Source: Clostridiaceae bacterium (GTDB taxonomy: Bacteria; Bacillota; Clostridia; DSM-8532). Taken from it: a DNA stretch of 40,742 nucleotides. Every line of letters starts with the position of its first letter. Positions within the stretch are counted from its first letter, which is position 1. The position numbers and the translations under genes are program-made. The stretch lies in assembly GCA_012728095.1 (NCBI GenBank), contig JAAYFU010000030.1:1-40742 (forward strand), in the 5' to 3' direction. Positions 16,644 through 25,289 of this stretch are shown here, one piece after another. The notes beneath the pieces are model-generated. The model saw only the letters and a list, made by a program, of their open reading frames with translations. It had not been told where the DNA came from and made no database searches.

Positions 16644-17774
16644 TTATGCTTCAAACATGGGCTTCTGTCTTCTCATAGAAATACTCGCTATTATACCTAT
16701 GGAAATATAGCAGACTATCATGAATGTACCGCCATAGCTGATAAACGGGAGGGGAATTCCCGTAACAGGGAACATGCGCAAGTTCATACCTATATTTTCC
16801 ACAAAGTGGAAAAGGAACATTGCCATTAAGCCGGCAACCACATAGGATCCGAATTTGTCTTTGGCGTACCGGGATATATACAAACATCGCAATAAGAGAA
16901 TAACAAAGAGTGATACTACAAATACCGCTCCTATAAATCCCCATTCTTCGCCTATAACGGCAAAGATAGAATCGCTCTCAACTACGGGAACATTCTTGGC
17001 CGCCTTCTCGGTGCCTTTTTCCACTCCGGTCAGCATTCCTGATCCTATATATCGGATAGCCATCCGAATCTGGTAATCGGTTGTCCTGGCATAAGCTTCA
17101 GGATTCAAAAAAGACAATATCCTGTTTAACTGGACTTCGTTAAAAACCTTCTCAAGGACACTGAACCACAGAATGGGCAGCGAAATGATCAATGCTCCCA
17201 GCGTTATCAAAATAATACGATATTTAATACCGAAAATAAATATCATACACGCCAGCATGAACATATAGACTACCGATGTTCCAAAATCAGGCTGCAGGAG
17301 TACCAATCCTACCAGACTGGCTGAAGTCACCACAAGCCAGATATAATTCAGTCCGCCGCTTCCCTGTTTAATCCGTTCCAGGAATACCGACGCTATTATG
17401 GCAAGAGTGACCTTTCCCAACTCAGAAGGCTGGAATGAAGCAGGACCTAACACCAGCCATCCCTGTGTCCCGGTTTCCTCCCTGCCCTCACCGATAATCA
17501 AAACCAATACCAGGAATAATATGGTAACTATGTATGCGGGCACACTCAGATACTTTATGACATTATAGTCAATCAGCATAATGATACTCATGAGACATAT
17601 GCCTATTATTGAGGCTATCAGTTGTTTTTTGAACAGTGACGGCTGGTTGAGATGTACAGACACGCTTCTGACTGCCAGTAATCCCAGTGTATTGAGAATC
17701 AGAACCGTCACTATCATCATCCAGTCAATATTTTTAAATAAAGGGTCTTGTTTGTTCTTTTCCAATGATACCAT
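16644..17774 (-). CDS. rodA: SEDS peptidoglycan polymerase RodA
   Basis: RodA-type SEDS proteins polymerise glycan strands during cell elongation with a class B PBP. The 376-residue polytopic protein has GPASFQPSELGKV, the RodA-like LQPDFGTSVVY (the other SEDS protein in the window has the FtsW-like EPHMSAII), IGEEWGFIGA and the end signature TGIPLPFISYGGT. The ATG lies 3 nt after the lgt stop, with AAGGAA inside the end of lgt as ribosome binding site, so the two are translated in tandem. No mreBCD genes are adjacent. The RodA rather than FtsW label is inferred from the motif differences and from its location outside the dcw operon. Confidence 0.88.
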   Translation of the reverse strand: MVSLEKNKQDPLFKNIDWMMIVTVLILNTLGLLAVRSVSVHLNQPSLFKKQLIASIIGICLMSIIMLIDYNVIKYLSVPAYIVTILFLVLVLIIGEGREETGTQGWLVLGPASFQPSELGKVTLAIIASVFLERIKQGSGGLNYIWLVVTSASLVGLVLLQPDFGTSVVYMFMLACMIFIFGIKYRIILITLGALIISLPILWFSVLEKVFNEVQLNRILSFLNPEAYARTTDYQIRMAIRYIGSGMLTGVEKGTEKAAKNVPVVESDSIFAVIGEEWGFIGAVFVVSLFVILLLRCLYISRYAKDKFGSYVVAGLMAMFLFHFVENIGMNLRMFPVTGIPLPFISYGGTFMIVCYISIGIIASISMRRQKPMFEA

Positions 17775-17777
17775 TTG

Positions 17778-18728
17778 TTATTCCTTATATTCCCCCTTGT
17801 CATCCGACCGGGATTCTTCGGACATTACCTGCCGATTTTCATGCTCCATTTTTATCTCCTCTGCATTCTCTGAATCCTCACCGGATCCAGGGTCTATATC
17901 ATTAGCTTCAATTTCTTCGTTGTTTGCCTCAAGTTTTGCCTTCTCGTCACGTTTCGTAAGATAGACAAACCATGCGAACGCGCCTGCGAATACCAGGACT
18001 GCGACAACCTGGTTATAGCGAATATTTCCTGTACCAAAGTCGTCTGTTCTTAAAAATTCCATCAAGAACCGCACAAAACTGTAAAGCATCAGGTAAGAAG
18101 CCAGGACAGTGCCTTTGGCCTTCCTGTTCTTGCGGAATTTAAGAAGGATCACAAATATAATAATGTTAAGAATTGATTCATACAAAAATGTGGGATGGAC
18201 CGGCTCTTTGCCTATGATACTGCCTGTCATTCCCCAGGGTAGATCTGTGTAGGAACCGTACAGCTCCTGGTTTGTAAAATTGCCCCAACGCCCGATTGCC
18301 TGAGCAAGAGGCAGATATACGCATGCAAAGTCGCATAAATCCAGCATATCAATTTTTCTTTTACGGGAGAAGAAATAGGCAGTAAGAATAGCTCCTATAA
18401 TGGCTCCGTAAATGGCCACGCCGCCTTCCCAGATTCTGAATATGCCTGCCAAATCATACTTGTAATCTTCCCATTTAAACACCACGTAGAACAGCCTGGC
18501 AAAGATGATCGAAACAGGCAGGGCAACAAGGAATAAGTCAACAATGTCATCCTCTTTTATGTTGAATTTCTTGCTCTGCCTCATGGCCAGCCAAAGGGAT
18601 ATCATGATTGCGGCCGCTATTATAATGCCATACCAGTGGATACTTATGTTTGTCCCGAACAAGTTGGATACTGCTTCCGGATTAATGTCAAGATGTATGC
18701 CCAGCTTCGGAAATTCAATATAATTCAT
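17778..18728 (-). CDS. lgt: Prolipoprotein diacylglyceryl transferase Lgt
   Basis: Lgt attaches diacylglycerol from phosphatidylglycerol to the lipobox cysteine of prolipoproteins. The 316-residue membrane protein has IHWYGIIIA near the N-terminus, the EGGVAIYGAIIG segment at about 101-112 and the Lgt signature GRWGNFTNQELYG at about 146-158. After the last membrane helix it carries an acidic, Glu/Asp/Ser-rich tail of about 55 residues, much longer than in the E. coli enzyme and probably cytoplasmic and disordered. The ATG at 18728 has GGAGGAA; the longer frame adds 19 non-homologous residues. It is followed by rodA after 3 nt. Confidence 0.95.
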   Translation of the reverse strand: MNYIEFPKLGIHLDINPEAVSNLFGTNISIHWYGIIIAAAIMISLWLAMRQSKKFNIKEDDIVDLFLVALPVSIIFARLFYVVFKWEDYKYDLAGIFRIWEGGVAIYGAIIGAILTAYFFSRKRKIDMLDLCDFACVYLPLAQAIGRWGNFTNQELYGSYTDLPWGMTGSIIGKEPVHPTFLYESILNIIIFVILLKFRKNRKAKGTVLASYLMLYSFVRFLMEFLRTDDFGTGNIRYNQVVAVLVFAGAFAWFVYLTKRDEKAKLEANNEEIEANDIDPGSGEDSENAEEIKMEHENRQVMSEESRSDDKGEYKE

Positions 18729-18826
18729 ATTTGTTCCTCCAATACCATGAATCAATATTTTCAACTTTTTTATATATTGTATCATGTATTGGGGTTAATG
18801 CCGAATTTTTTTCAATGGGAATAATG

Positions 18827-20095
18827 TCAAAGGGGATTAATCACGGCCAATGCGGTCCGGTTTTCAAAAACTTCCCTGAACACGCTGTTGGTATAATCAA
18901 TATCAACCTGTTCATATGCTTTTCCCACATCAAAATAATTGGTATCGTTAAAATAGGAATCCATAAGTTCGCGAGCAATATTATCCACTGAATTTAAGCT
19001 GCGAATAAACATGCCCTCCTGTGATTTTTTGATCCTGTCGAAGGCTTCCTGCACGATACCCTTTGATTTTATCTCGTTGATTGCTTCAGAAATTATACCG
19101 GCTGTTTTTTTCGGATCCGGAGACTGGCCTCCCCAGGACAGGTAACCATAGCTCTTGTTGAGAGAAACATCGAACTGGAAAGAATCATTAATGAGGCGTT
19201 CCTCATAAAGCCTGCTGTATAGATCTGAACTTCTTCCCATGGTATGATACAAGGCTATCCCCAGAGCAATCCGCCGTTTTAAAAGCTCAAATCCGGTTAC
19301 CCTGGCATTGTCCTTGACGCCCATATTGAACAGCGGCATGGAAACCGCCAGCTTTTGCTCTTTATATTCCATATTAATCTCTTCGGGTTCATCGGGATAT
19401 TTTTTCTCTACCTTGCCGGCATTCTTGAAATGTATCATTTCATCAACAATCGAAAATATGCTTTCCGGCTCAAAGTCCCCCACCACCACAACCGCCATAT
19501 TGGACGGTGTATAGAAAGTGTTGTAGCAATCGTAAAGAAGCTCTTTATTAATTTTTGATATGCTGTCTATTGTTCCTGCTATTTCAATCTTAACAGGATG
19601 CTTGACATAAAGACAATCCAGCAGGTTAAAGAATACCCGCCAGTCGGCATTATCCTCATACATGCGGATTTCCTGGCCTATAATACCCTTTTCCTTTTCA
19701 ACGTTTTCATCGGTCAGCCAGGGTTTTTGTACATAGTCCAGAAGCATTCTGAAATTTTCTTCAAAAAGATCGGTACATGAAAAATAATAAACTGTCTGGC
19801 TAAAGGAAGTAAACGCATTGGGCGATGCCCCCAAGCTTGTAAACTTGTCCAGCATATTTCCGTCTTCCTGCTCAAACAGCTTATGTTCCAGGAAATGAGC
19901 TATCCCGTCAGGCACATGTATTTCCTTGCCCCGAACCTCGAAAACGCTGTCCATTGAACCGTAATTGGTGCCGAACATGGCGGTTTTTTTATTGTATCCT
20001 GTTTTTTTTACAAAAAGGACTTTCATGCCTGTTTTATGCTCATATTCGTATATGGTTTCGCCTATTTTGTCATAGGTCAAAGTACGATAGTTCAT
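18827..20095 (-). CDS. ymfH: M16-family metallopeptidase-like protein YmfH (EF-P 5-aminopentanol modification associated)
   Basis: This 422-residue protein is an M16 (insulinase/processing peptidase) family member with the inverted zinc motif HFLEH at about residues 67-71 within GIAHFLEHKLFE, so the catalytic half is intact. Together with the next gene it matches the B. subtilis YmfF/YmfH pair, reported to be needed for 5-aminopentanolylation of elongation factor P. The substrate and mechanism are not settled. The ATG overlaps the ymfF stop by 4 nt (ATGA) with an AAGGAGG site, so a heterodimer made in equal amounts is likely. ymfI, the reductase gene near this pair in B. subtilis, is not in the window. 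Confidence 0.85.
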   Translation of the reverse strand: MNYRTLTYDKIGETIYEYEHKTGMKVLFVKKTGYNKKTAMFGTNYGSMDSVFEVRGKEIHVPDGIAHFLEHKLFEQEDGNMLDKFTSLGASPNAFTSFSQTVYYFSCTDLFEENFRMLLDYVQKPWLTDENVEKEKGIIGQEIRMYEDNADWRVFFNLLDCLYVKHPVKIEIAGTIDSISKINKELLYDCYNTFYTPSNMAVVVVGDFEPESIFSIVDEMIHFKNAGKVEKKYPDEPEEINMEYKEQKLAVSMPLFNMGVKDNARVTGFELLKRRIALGIALYHTMGRSSDLYSRLYEERLINDSFQFDVSLNKSYGYLSWGGQSPDPKKTAGIISEAINEIKSKGIVQEAFDRIKKSQEGMFIRSLNSVDNIARELMDSYFNDTNYFDVGKAYEQVDIDYTNSVFREVFENRTALAVINPL

Positions 20096-21405
20096 ACGAC
20101 TTCCTCCTTACTCCTGCTGCCGTCGGGCTTAAGAAAATATATTGTGTCAAGCTGTACCTTCTGGGCCACTCTCACTATGTCATCCAATGTAACGGCCCTG
20201 AGTTTTTCTGTCATAGAGTTGAAATCTTCGCCGCTTTCGGTGAGATGCTGGCTCAAAAAGAAGTCAACGATGGCTCCCTGGTTGTCCTGCATTGTTTTCA
20301 TACCGGTTTCAAGGGATTTTAACGCAGCTTCTATATCTTCTTTTTCTATATCTCCCTTTTTCATTGCCTCAACCTGCTCCAGTATTATATCTTCGGCCTT
20401 GCTCCGGTTTTCGGCTTCTATTCCGCTCATGATAAGCATGAGACCCTTGTATTTCTCCAGCACCGACTGGGCGTAATATGCCAGGCTGGCTTTCTCCCTG
20501 ACATTACGGAACAGTTTTGAATGAGGATCCCCGCCCAGGATACCGTTATACACAACCAATGGATAGTATTCATCCGAAGTCGGCTCCACGAAAGTGCGAA
20601 ATCCCATGCACAGCTTACCCTGGCTTACATCCATCGGCTCATCTATTCTCCTGACTTCCTTGACTTCCTTATATACATTTGTCTGATTAATCTTTTTTAT
20701 TTTTTGCCTGTCCACTGATGCCATAAAGCTGTCTATGAAGCGTTGGATGCTTTTGTCATCAACTTCTCCGGAAATGTACACATAGGCAGGATAAGTTTTG
20801 ACCATTTCCTGGTAGATAGCCAGCGTATTTTTAGGATTAAGCAGAAGCACATCCTCTTCGGTTCCGTCTTCAGGTATGGAGAAGGGCTCATCGACGCACA
20901 TTTCCTCTATGCATCTTGTCAGGGAAAAACGAATCTTATCGTTTACCTTGCTTCGTATATAGTCAACCATATTGTCCCTTTCCTGCCTGAACAATGACTC
21001 TTTGAAGCCGTCCTCCTCAATGAGAGGGTTTTCAAACATGCACATCAAAAGATCGCTGCATTGTTCAAAAAGCCTTTCGCCATTCGTGTACCGATCGGAA
21101 ATATGCGACATGTGAAACCCGATAAACTGGAGTTCACCCTTTTTCGACACGCCGGCGTTAATATCGGCTCCGTACAATTCCTCAAGTTTGCTTTCAAGCT
21201 CCTTAACAGTGGGGTAGCTTTTGCAGCCTCTCTTCATCATTAAAGGAAGAATAGCGTTGCCGCTGGCTCTCTCTTTCGACAGGTTATCAACGAAGAATAC
21301 GTCTGCTCTTGATGTCTTAAATTTATCCGAATTTATCCGGTAAAAAACTATACCGTTTTTTTCAGCCAGTTTTTCTGCCGTTGTCTTGTCCGAATGCATT
21401 CCCAT
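20092..21405 (-). CDS. ymfF: M16-like non-catalytic partner YmfF
   Basis: This 437-residue protein has the M16 fold pattern (LPLMMKRGCKSYPTVKELESKLEELYG, later ILGGDPHSKLFRNVREKASLAYYA with the R-Y-type motif of the C-terminal half) but lacks the HxxEH zinc site, as expected for the inactive subunit of a two-chain M16 peptidase. It is translationally coupled to the zinc-bearing ymfH. The start is the ATG at 21405 with AAGGAGG 6 nt upstream; the longer frame begins inside this leader. A promoter-like TTAACG-N16-TATAAG lies in the 220-bp divergent gap upstream, but it is weak. The role in EF-P modification is inferred from family naming. Confidence 0.83.
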   Translation of the reverse strand: MGMHSDKTTAEKLAEKNGIVFYRINSDKFKTSRADVFFVDNLSKERASGNAILPLMMKRGCKSYPTVKELESKLEELYGADINAGVSKKGELQFIGFHMSHISDRYTNGERLFEQCSDLLMCMFENPLIEEDGFKESLFRQERDNMVDYIRSKVNDKIRFSLTRCIEEMCVDEPFSIPEDGTEEDVLLLNPKNTLAIYQEMVKTYPAYVYISGEVDDKSIQRFIDSFMASVDRQKIKKINQTNVYKEVKEVRRIDEPMDVSQGKLCMGFRTFVEPTSDEYYPLVVYNGILGGDPHSKLFRNVREKASLAYYAQSVLEKYKGLMLIMSGIEAENRSKAEDIILEQVEAMKKGDIEKEDIEAALKSLETGMKTMQDNQGAIVDFFLSQHLTESGEDFNSMTEKLRAVTLDDIVRVAQKVQLDTIYFLKPDGSRSKEEVV

Positions 21406-21625
21406 AAAATTCCTCCTTTTTACCACCGTATCCCCCACTTATAATGTGGTGAAAGTCCTGAGGTAAAGTAATATTTATTAACATCGCCTCAAGTATTTTC
21501 CCTTGATTCCGACATCTTATACCTTACCAGCCGCAAGCGTTAAAGTCCAGGATTTTTCCTTCAATTTCTTTTCATTTTATGGTAAGATATAACAACGGTA
21601 TAAATACATGGGGGGAAGGTCACAG

Positions 21626-22819
21626 ATGCTTTTTCTTAATCTGGAAAACCAATTGCTTCTCATTATAGTATTAATATTTTCGTTTTGGCTTTTTGTCAAC
21701 AGTTTTGCAATTAAGCTCCAGTCCCTGAAAACAAGGGCATTTGGTATGGCTTTTATTATCCCGCTGATCATGACCTCCGCTTCATTCTTAGTATCAATCT
21801 ACAACAAATCAAACGCAATTTCCCTTTTTATAATATCCCATGTTCTGCTTTTGCTTGACTGTACTTTTATCATGTTTATCAACAAAAGCACCGATTCATT
21901 TAAATTATTTTACGTAATTCCCTATGTTTTAATCCCGGCCGGATTCTATTTTTCTTCAATGACAATATACCCAAATTTGTTCTGGGTTATCAGGTTTTTA
22001 TTACTGGTTACCCTGGCAATAAACCTGGTCCTGCTTATTAATATCACCTTTCAAAAGGAAAAAGATCAAATGATGGGCTTTGCGGGGTTATTTATCTTAT
22101 CATTTTCCACCGGGCTGATAGTTTTATCTGATTTCGTAAGTATGGAAGCTTTACTGTTAATGGCCCTGGGATATATTTGCTGCACTGCATACGTGTATTA
22201 TAACACCCTTGACAAATTTTTTAAGGAATATAAAACTTCTGTCGAATCCCTAAAGCGAATAAACTCATCGATACAGACAGAAGTAATAAAAAGAGTGGAA
22301 GCTATCGAACGTTCCAACAAAAAACTGTTGGAAAAATCCAAAACCGACAACTTTACCGGTTTGTTGATTAAAACGGCTATTGTTGAAGAATTGGAGAGAT
22401 TTATCCAACGGGCGCCGAAGAGTACCATATCGGTCCTGATGATTGACATAGACAAATTCAAACAGATAAATGATACGTTGGGGCATCAAATAGGCGATCG
22501 TTGTATTCGAAGCGTTACAAATCTAATGAAGGCATCTTTCAGACAGGATGATATCCTGGGCAGATACGGCGGAGACGAATTTATGATCCTTCTACCGGAC
22601 ACTGCCGGCGTAAGAGCATACCTTATAGCTGACAGGTTCAGGGAGCTGGTTCAGAGTAAGTCAAAACCGGAGGTTACCGTTTCGATAGGGATAGCAAATT
22701 ACCCGTCTGACGGCCAGGATGTCCAGAGTCTTATTGAGGCTGCCGATAAAGCGCTTTATATATCAAAACAAAAAGGGCGGAACACCGTCACCCTTTATTC
22801 AAACCATAATCAGATTTAG
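21626..22819 (+). CDS. Membrane-bound diguanylate cyclase (GGDEF)
   Basis: Diguanylate cyclases make the second messenger c-di-GMP from two GTP. The 397-residue protein has about seven N-terminal membrane helices (residues 8-192), a coiled-coil linker (about 200-238) and a GGDEF domain from about 240 to the end. The active-site GGDEF is at 315-319, the metal-binding Asp lies in MIDIDKFKQIND, and the inhibitory I-site RxxD (306-309) is correctly spaced, so an active, product-inhibited enzyme is expected. The membrane part is not a known sensor I can name. The ATG at 21626 follows GGGGGAAGG; an upstream ATG lies within that site. It is divergent from ymfF and alone in its orientation except for the next gene. 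Confidence 0.92.
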   Translation: MLFLNLENQLLLIIVLIFSFWLFVNSFAIKLQSLKTRAFGMAFIIPLIMTSASFLVSIYNKSNAISLFIISHVLLLLDCTFIMFINKSTDSFKLFYVIPYVLIPAGFYFSSMTIYPNLFWVIRFLLLVTLAINLVLLINITFQKEKDQMMGFAGLFILSFSTGLIVLSDFVSMEALLLMALGYICCTAYVYYNTLDKFFKEYKTSVESLKRINSSIQTEVIKRVEAIERSNKKLLEKSKTDNFTGLLIKTAIVEELERFIQRAPKSTISVLMIDIDKFKQINDTLGHQIGDRCIRSVTNLMKASFRQDDILGRYGGDEFMILLPDTAGVRAYLIADRFRELVQSKSKPEVTVSIGIANYPSDGQDVQSLIEAADKALYISKQKGRNTVTLYSNHNQI

Positions 22820-22992
22820 GATCAAGATTCAATATAGCCTACAGATCTGTTATTAGAAATCCATTAGAATTGAATTAAACTATGACTTAATCGCTTGCGC
22901 CTCTTTTTACTGCCTGATATATTCAAAGTATCTTCCAATAACAGGATTTACGGTAAATATAGAAGACAAATTTTTTATCAGGCGGAATGTTT

Positions 22993-23808
22993 ATGAATCG
23001 ATCAGAGTACTTGATGGCACTGTTCAACACACTGGACGGCATACCGCCCCAGGACAGGATCGATGCGATTACGGAATACCAGGAATATTTCAGAATCGAA
23101 ACAGAAAAGGGGCGCTTCCAGGGTGCCATTGAATTTCAAGGATTATCAAATGATTTCAAAGCCTCAGACCTTGTTACAGATGATTTTTTATTGAAGCTAT
23201 CTTCCGGAAATGTTCGTCTTGATAATATTACTGTCAGCAATAATATGAAACTGGCATCCAGTTCCGGAGATTTTACAGTCAATGGCCTTAAAGCAGCGAA
23301 TCTTATTTTACAATCTTCATCCGGTTATAAAAAAATTAGCAATGCTGATATCAAAGAAAAATTCAACATTAACAGTACCTCAGGCAATACCGTCATGAAA
23401 AATATAAAATGTCAGCAACCAGGCATTGACAGCACTTCGGGTGATATTAATATCGATGGTCTAAAGCTTGATCGCATATCTATTAAAACAATGTCCGGGA
23501 ACGTATATGTCCGGGATTTGGAGGGCGACGCTCAAATAGAGGCTTTATCCGGGAATGTAAATGTTTCTGTTAAAGATGCTCAGCATAAAATATATATTAT
23601 GGCTTCCAGCGGAGATATCGAGCTCAAAATGCCAACAATTACAGGTTTCACGCTAGACGGCAGAACCATCACAGGAAAAATTAAATGTGATTTTAACCTC
23701 GACAACAAAGTTACAAATGATAATATCCTGAAGGGCAGTTACCTGGGTGAAGATATCCAGTTGAACCTAAAAACAACTTCCGGAAACATCAATGTTAAAA
23801 AGAGGTAA
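22993..23808 (+). CDS. DUF4097 beta-helix protein with DUF1700-like N-terminal stub
   Basis: The first 33 or so residues (MNRSEYLMALFNTLDGIPPQ...YQEYF) resemble the start of DUF1700/HAAS proteins, which normally run on into membrane helices. Here the sequence passes directly into a DUF4097-type adhesin-like repeat domain. About nine copies of an SSGN/TSGD-x-x-(V/I)-x-(N/D)-(L/I) repeat of roughly 20 residues run to the C-terminus, predicting a right-handed or single-stranded beta helix. There is no signal peptide or membrane helix. In many Firmicutes DUF1700 and DUF4097 genes are adjacent, behind a PadR regulator, so this looks like an in-frame deletion fusion. The ATG at 22993 follows GGCGGA. 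The function is unknown. Confidence 0.75.
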   Translation: MNRSEYLMALFNTLDGIPPQDRIDAITEYQEYFRIETEKGRFQGAIEFQGLSNDFKASDLVTDDFLLKLSSGNVRLDNITVSNNMKLASSSGDFTVNGLKAANLILQSSSGYKKISNADIKEKFNINSTSGNTVMKNIKCQQPGIDSTSGDINIDGLKLDRISIKTMSGNVYVRDLEGDAQIEALSGNVNVSVKDAQHKIYIMASSGDIELKMPTITGFTLDGRTITGKIKCDFNLDNKVTNDNILKGSYLGEDIQLNLKTTSGNINVKKR

Positions 23809-23812
23809 AGAA

Positions 23813-23866
23813 ATCAAAAGGGCGGCTATTCCGGTTACAGCAATCTGGTAACCCGAATAGCCGCCC
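23813..23866 (-). terminator. Large hairpin terminator after ahcY
   Basis: GGGCGGCTATTC (23820-23831) pairs with GAATAGCCGCCC (23855-23866), and inside, after one C-C mismatch, GGTTAC pairs with GTAACC. On the minus strand TTTTGATTTC follows. It lies between the convergent DUF4097 and ahcY genes. It suits ahcY best, though it may also stop plus-strand transcripts. Confidence 0.75.
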
Positions 23867-23876
23867 CGCTTGTTTA

Positions 23877-25124
23877 TCATAATTGCCAGCTTTCCAAATA
23901 CTTCTTTTGCTTTTCGGTAAGTTTATCTATTTTTATCCCGAGGCTTTCCAGTTTTCTTTTTGCGATTTTCTCGTCAATTTCGGGAGGGATATCGAATACC
24001 CTGGGTTCCAGGCTCCCCTTATGCTCCATTATATATAACGCGCTCATTGCCTGAACTGCAAAGCTCATATCCATAATCTCGGCAGCGTGCCCGTCAGCAC
24101 AGGCAAGGTTCACCAGCCGCCCTTCTCCCAGGAGATATAATTTACGGCCGTCCTTCATCGTATATCCCACAATATTCCTGCGGCATTCACGAATACCGAC
24201 AGCCAGGCTTTCCAAATCCGGAATGCTTATCTCTACATTGAAATGCCCGGCATTGCACAGTATGGCACCGTCCTTCATTTTTTCAAAATGAGTTCGGGTT
24301 ATAACATCCTCGCAGCCGGTAACGGTTATGAAAATATCCCCCAGGGGCGCTGCCTCCTCCATTGTCATTACACTGAAACCGTCCATTACAGCCTCTATTG
24401 CCTTGACATAGTCTATTTCGGTTACTATCACTTTAGCGCCCAAACCCTTGGCCCTCATTGCCACACCTTTGCCACACCAGCCGTATCCCGCAACTACCAC
24501 TGTTTTCCCAGCGATAATCAGGTTTGTTGTTCTTAATATCCCATCCCAGACCGATTGTCCTGTTCCGTAGCGGTTATCAAACAAATGCTTGCACATGGCG
24601 TCATTTACCGCCATCATGGGGATTTTCAGGGACCCTTCCCGCTCCATGGCTTTCAATCGGAGAATTCCTGTCGTGGTTTCTTCACATCCTCCCCAAACCT
24701 GGGGCAGCAGATGAGTGTGCCTGGTGTGAAGCGCCGACACCAGGTCACCGCCGTCATCGATAATAATATTGGGACCGTGAGCCAGGGTCATATCTATATG
24801 TTTTTCGTATTCTTCGGGAGTCGCGTTGTACCATGCAAACACATCCATACCTTCGGCCACAAGCGCCGCCGCAACATCATCCTGGGTGGACAAAGGATTG
24901 CTGCCGGTTACCGACATCTTTGCCCCGCCAGCGGCGAATACCTTGGACAGGTACGCAGTTTTCGCCTCAAGATGAACAGACAGCGATATTTTCACACCTT
25001 CAAAGGGCCTGGTTTTCCTAAACTCTTCCTCCAAGCCCGAAAGGATAGGCATATAGTTTTTCACCCATGCTATCTTCTGTCTTCCTGCTTCAGCTAAAGA
25101 TACATCTCTTATAGACGAATTCAT
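23877..25124 (-). CDS. ahcY: S-adenosylhomocysteine hydrolase
   Basis: AhcY reversibly splits S-adenosylhomocysteine, the product of SAM-dependent methylation, into adenosine and homocysteine, using tightly bound NAD. The 415-residue protein shows SVHLEAKTAYL, GSNPLSTQDDVAAAL, EETTTGILRL, NDAMCKHLFDNRYGTGQS and the NAD-binding VVAGYGWCGKGVA, and ends in the usual cofactor-binding tail region. It is the short form lacking the insertion of about 40 residues found in many proteobacterial and eukaryotic enzymes. The ATG follows GGGAGG. No SAM or SAH riboswitch is visible in the 165-bp upstream gap, which instead holds a repeat copy. The neighbour punA may process the released purine nucleoside after deamination (inference). 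Confidence 0.95.
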   Translation of the reverse strand: MNSSIRDVSLAEAGRQKIAWVKNYMPILSGLEEEFRKTRPFEGVKISLSVHLEAKTAYLSKVFAAGGAKMSVTGSNPLSTQDDVAAALVAEGMDVFAWYNATPEEYEKHIDMTLAHGPNIIIDDGGDLVSALHTRHTHLLPQVWGGCEETTTGILRLKAMEREGSLKIPMMAVNDAMCKHLFDNRYGTGQSVWDGILRTTNLIIAGKTVVVAGYGWCGKGVAMRAKGLGAKVIVTEIDYVKAIEAVMDGFSVMTMEEAAPLGDIFITVTGCEDVITRTHFEKMKDGAILCNAGHFNVEISIPDLESLAVGIRECRRNIVGYTMKDGRKLYLLGEGRLVNLACADGHAAEIMDMSFAVQAMSALYIMEHKGSLEPRVFDIPPEIDEKIAKRKLESLGIKIDKLTEKQKKYLESWQL

Positions 25125-25210
25125 GATTTGCCTCCCATGTTAAAAACCATATTTTTCTCTCTTACCATTTGTTATAACTGAAAGCAAAACGAAAAATCTT
25201 AAGTCAGCAA

Positions 25211-25250
25211 TAAGATTCTTCATTCGCTTCGCTACATTCAGAATGACATG
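25211..25250. repeat. Interspersed repeat copy between punA and ahcY
   Basis: The segment has the form AAGATTCTTCATTCGCTTCG...CATTCAGAATGACAT. It is a copy of the element at 11.4 and 26.2 kb with two small insertions. Confidence 0.75.
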
Positions 25251-25289
25251 CACGCATTACATTCGGCTCGGATTAATAGTCATTGTTTT

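Noticed and set aside
22826..22840. AAGATTCAATATAG shared by the 3' flanks of the diguanylate cyclase gene and nagB
   Set aside because: The 14-base match just after both stops is intriguing, but it is short and AT-rich, and it occurs only twice in the window, so chance cannot be excluded.
24555..25097. Plus-strand 180-codon open frame opposite ahcY
   Set aside because: Antisense shadow of a conserved gene, with no family resemblance and no start signal.
25125..25289. SAM or SAH riboswitch upstream of ahcY
   Set aside because: The gap is occupied by an interspersed repeat and an AT-rich leader; none of the conserved riboswitch cores could be recognised.
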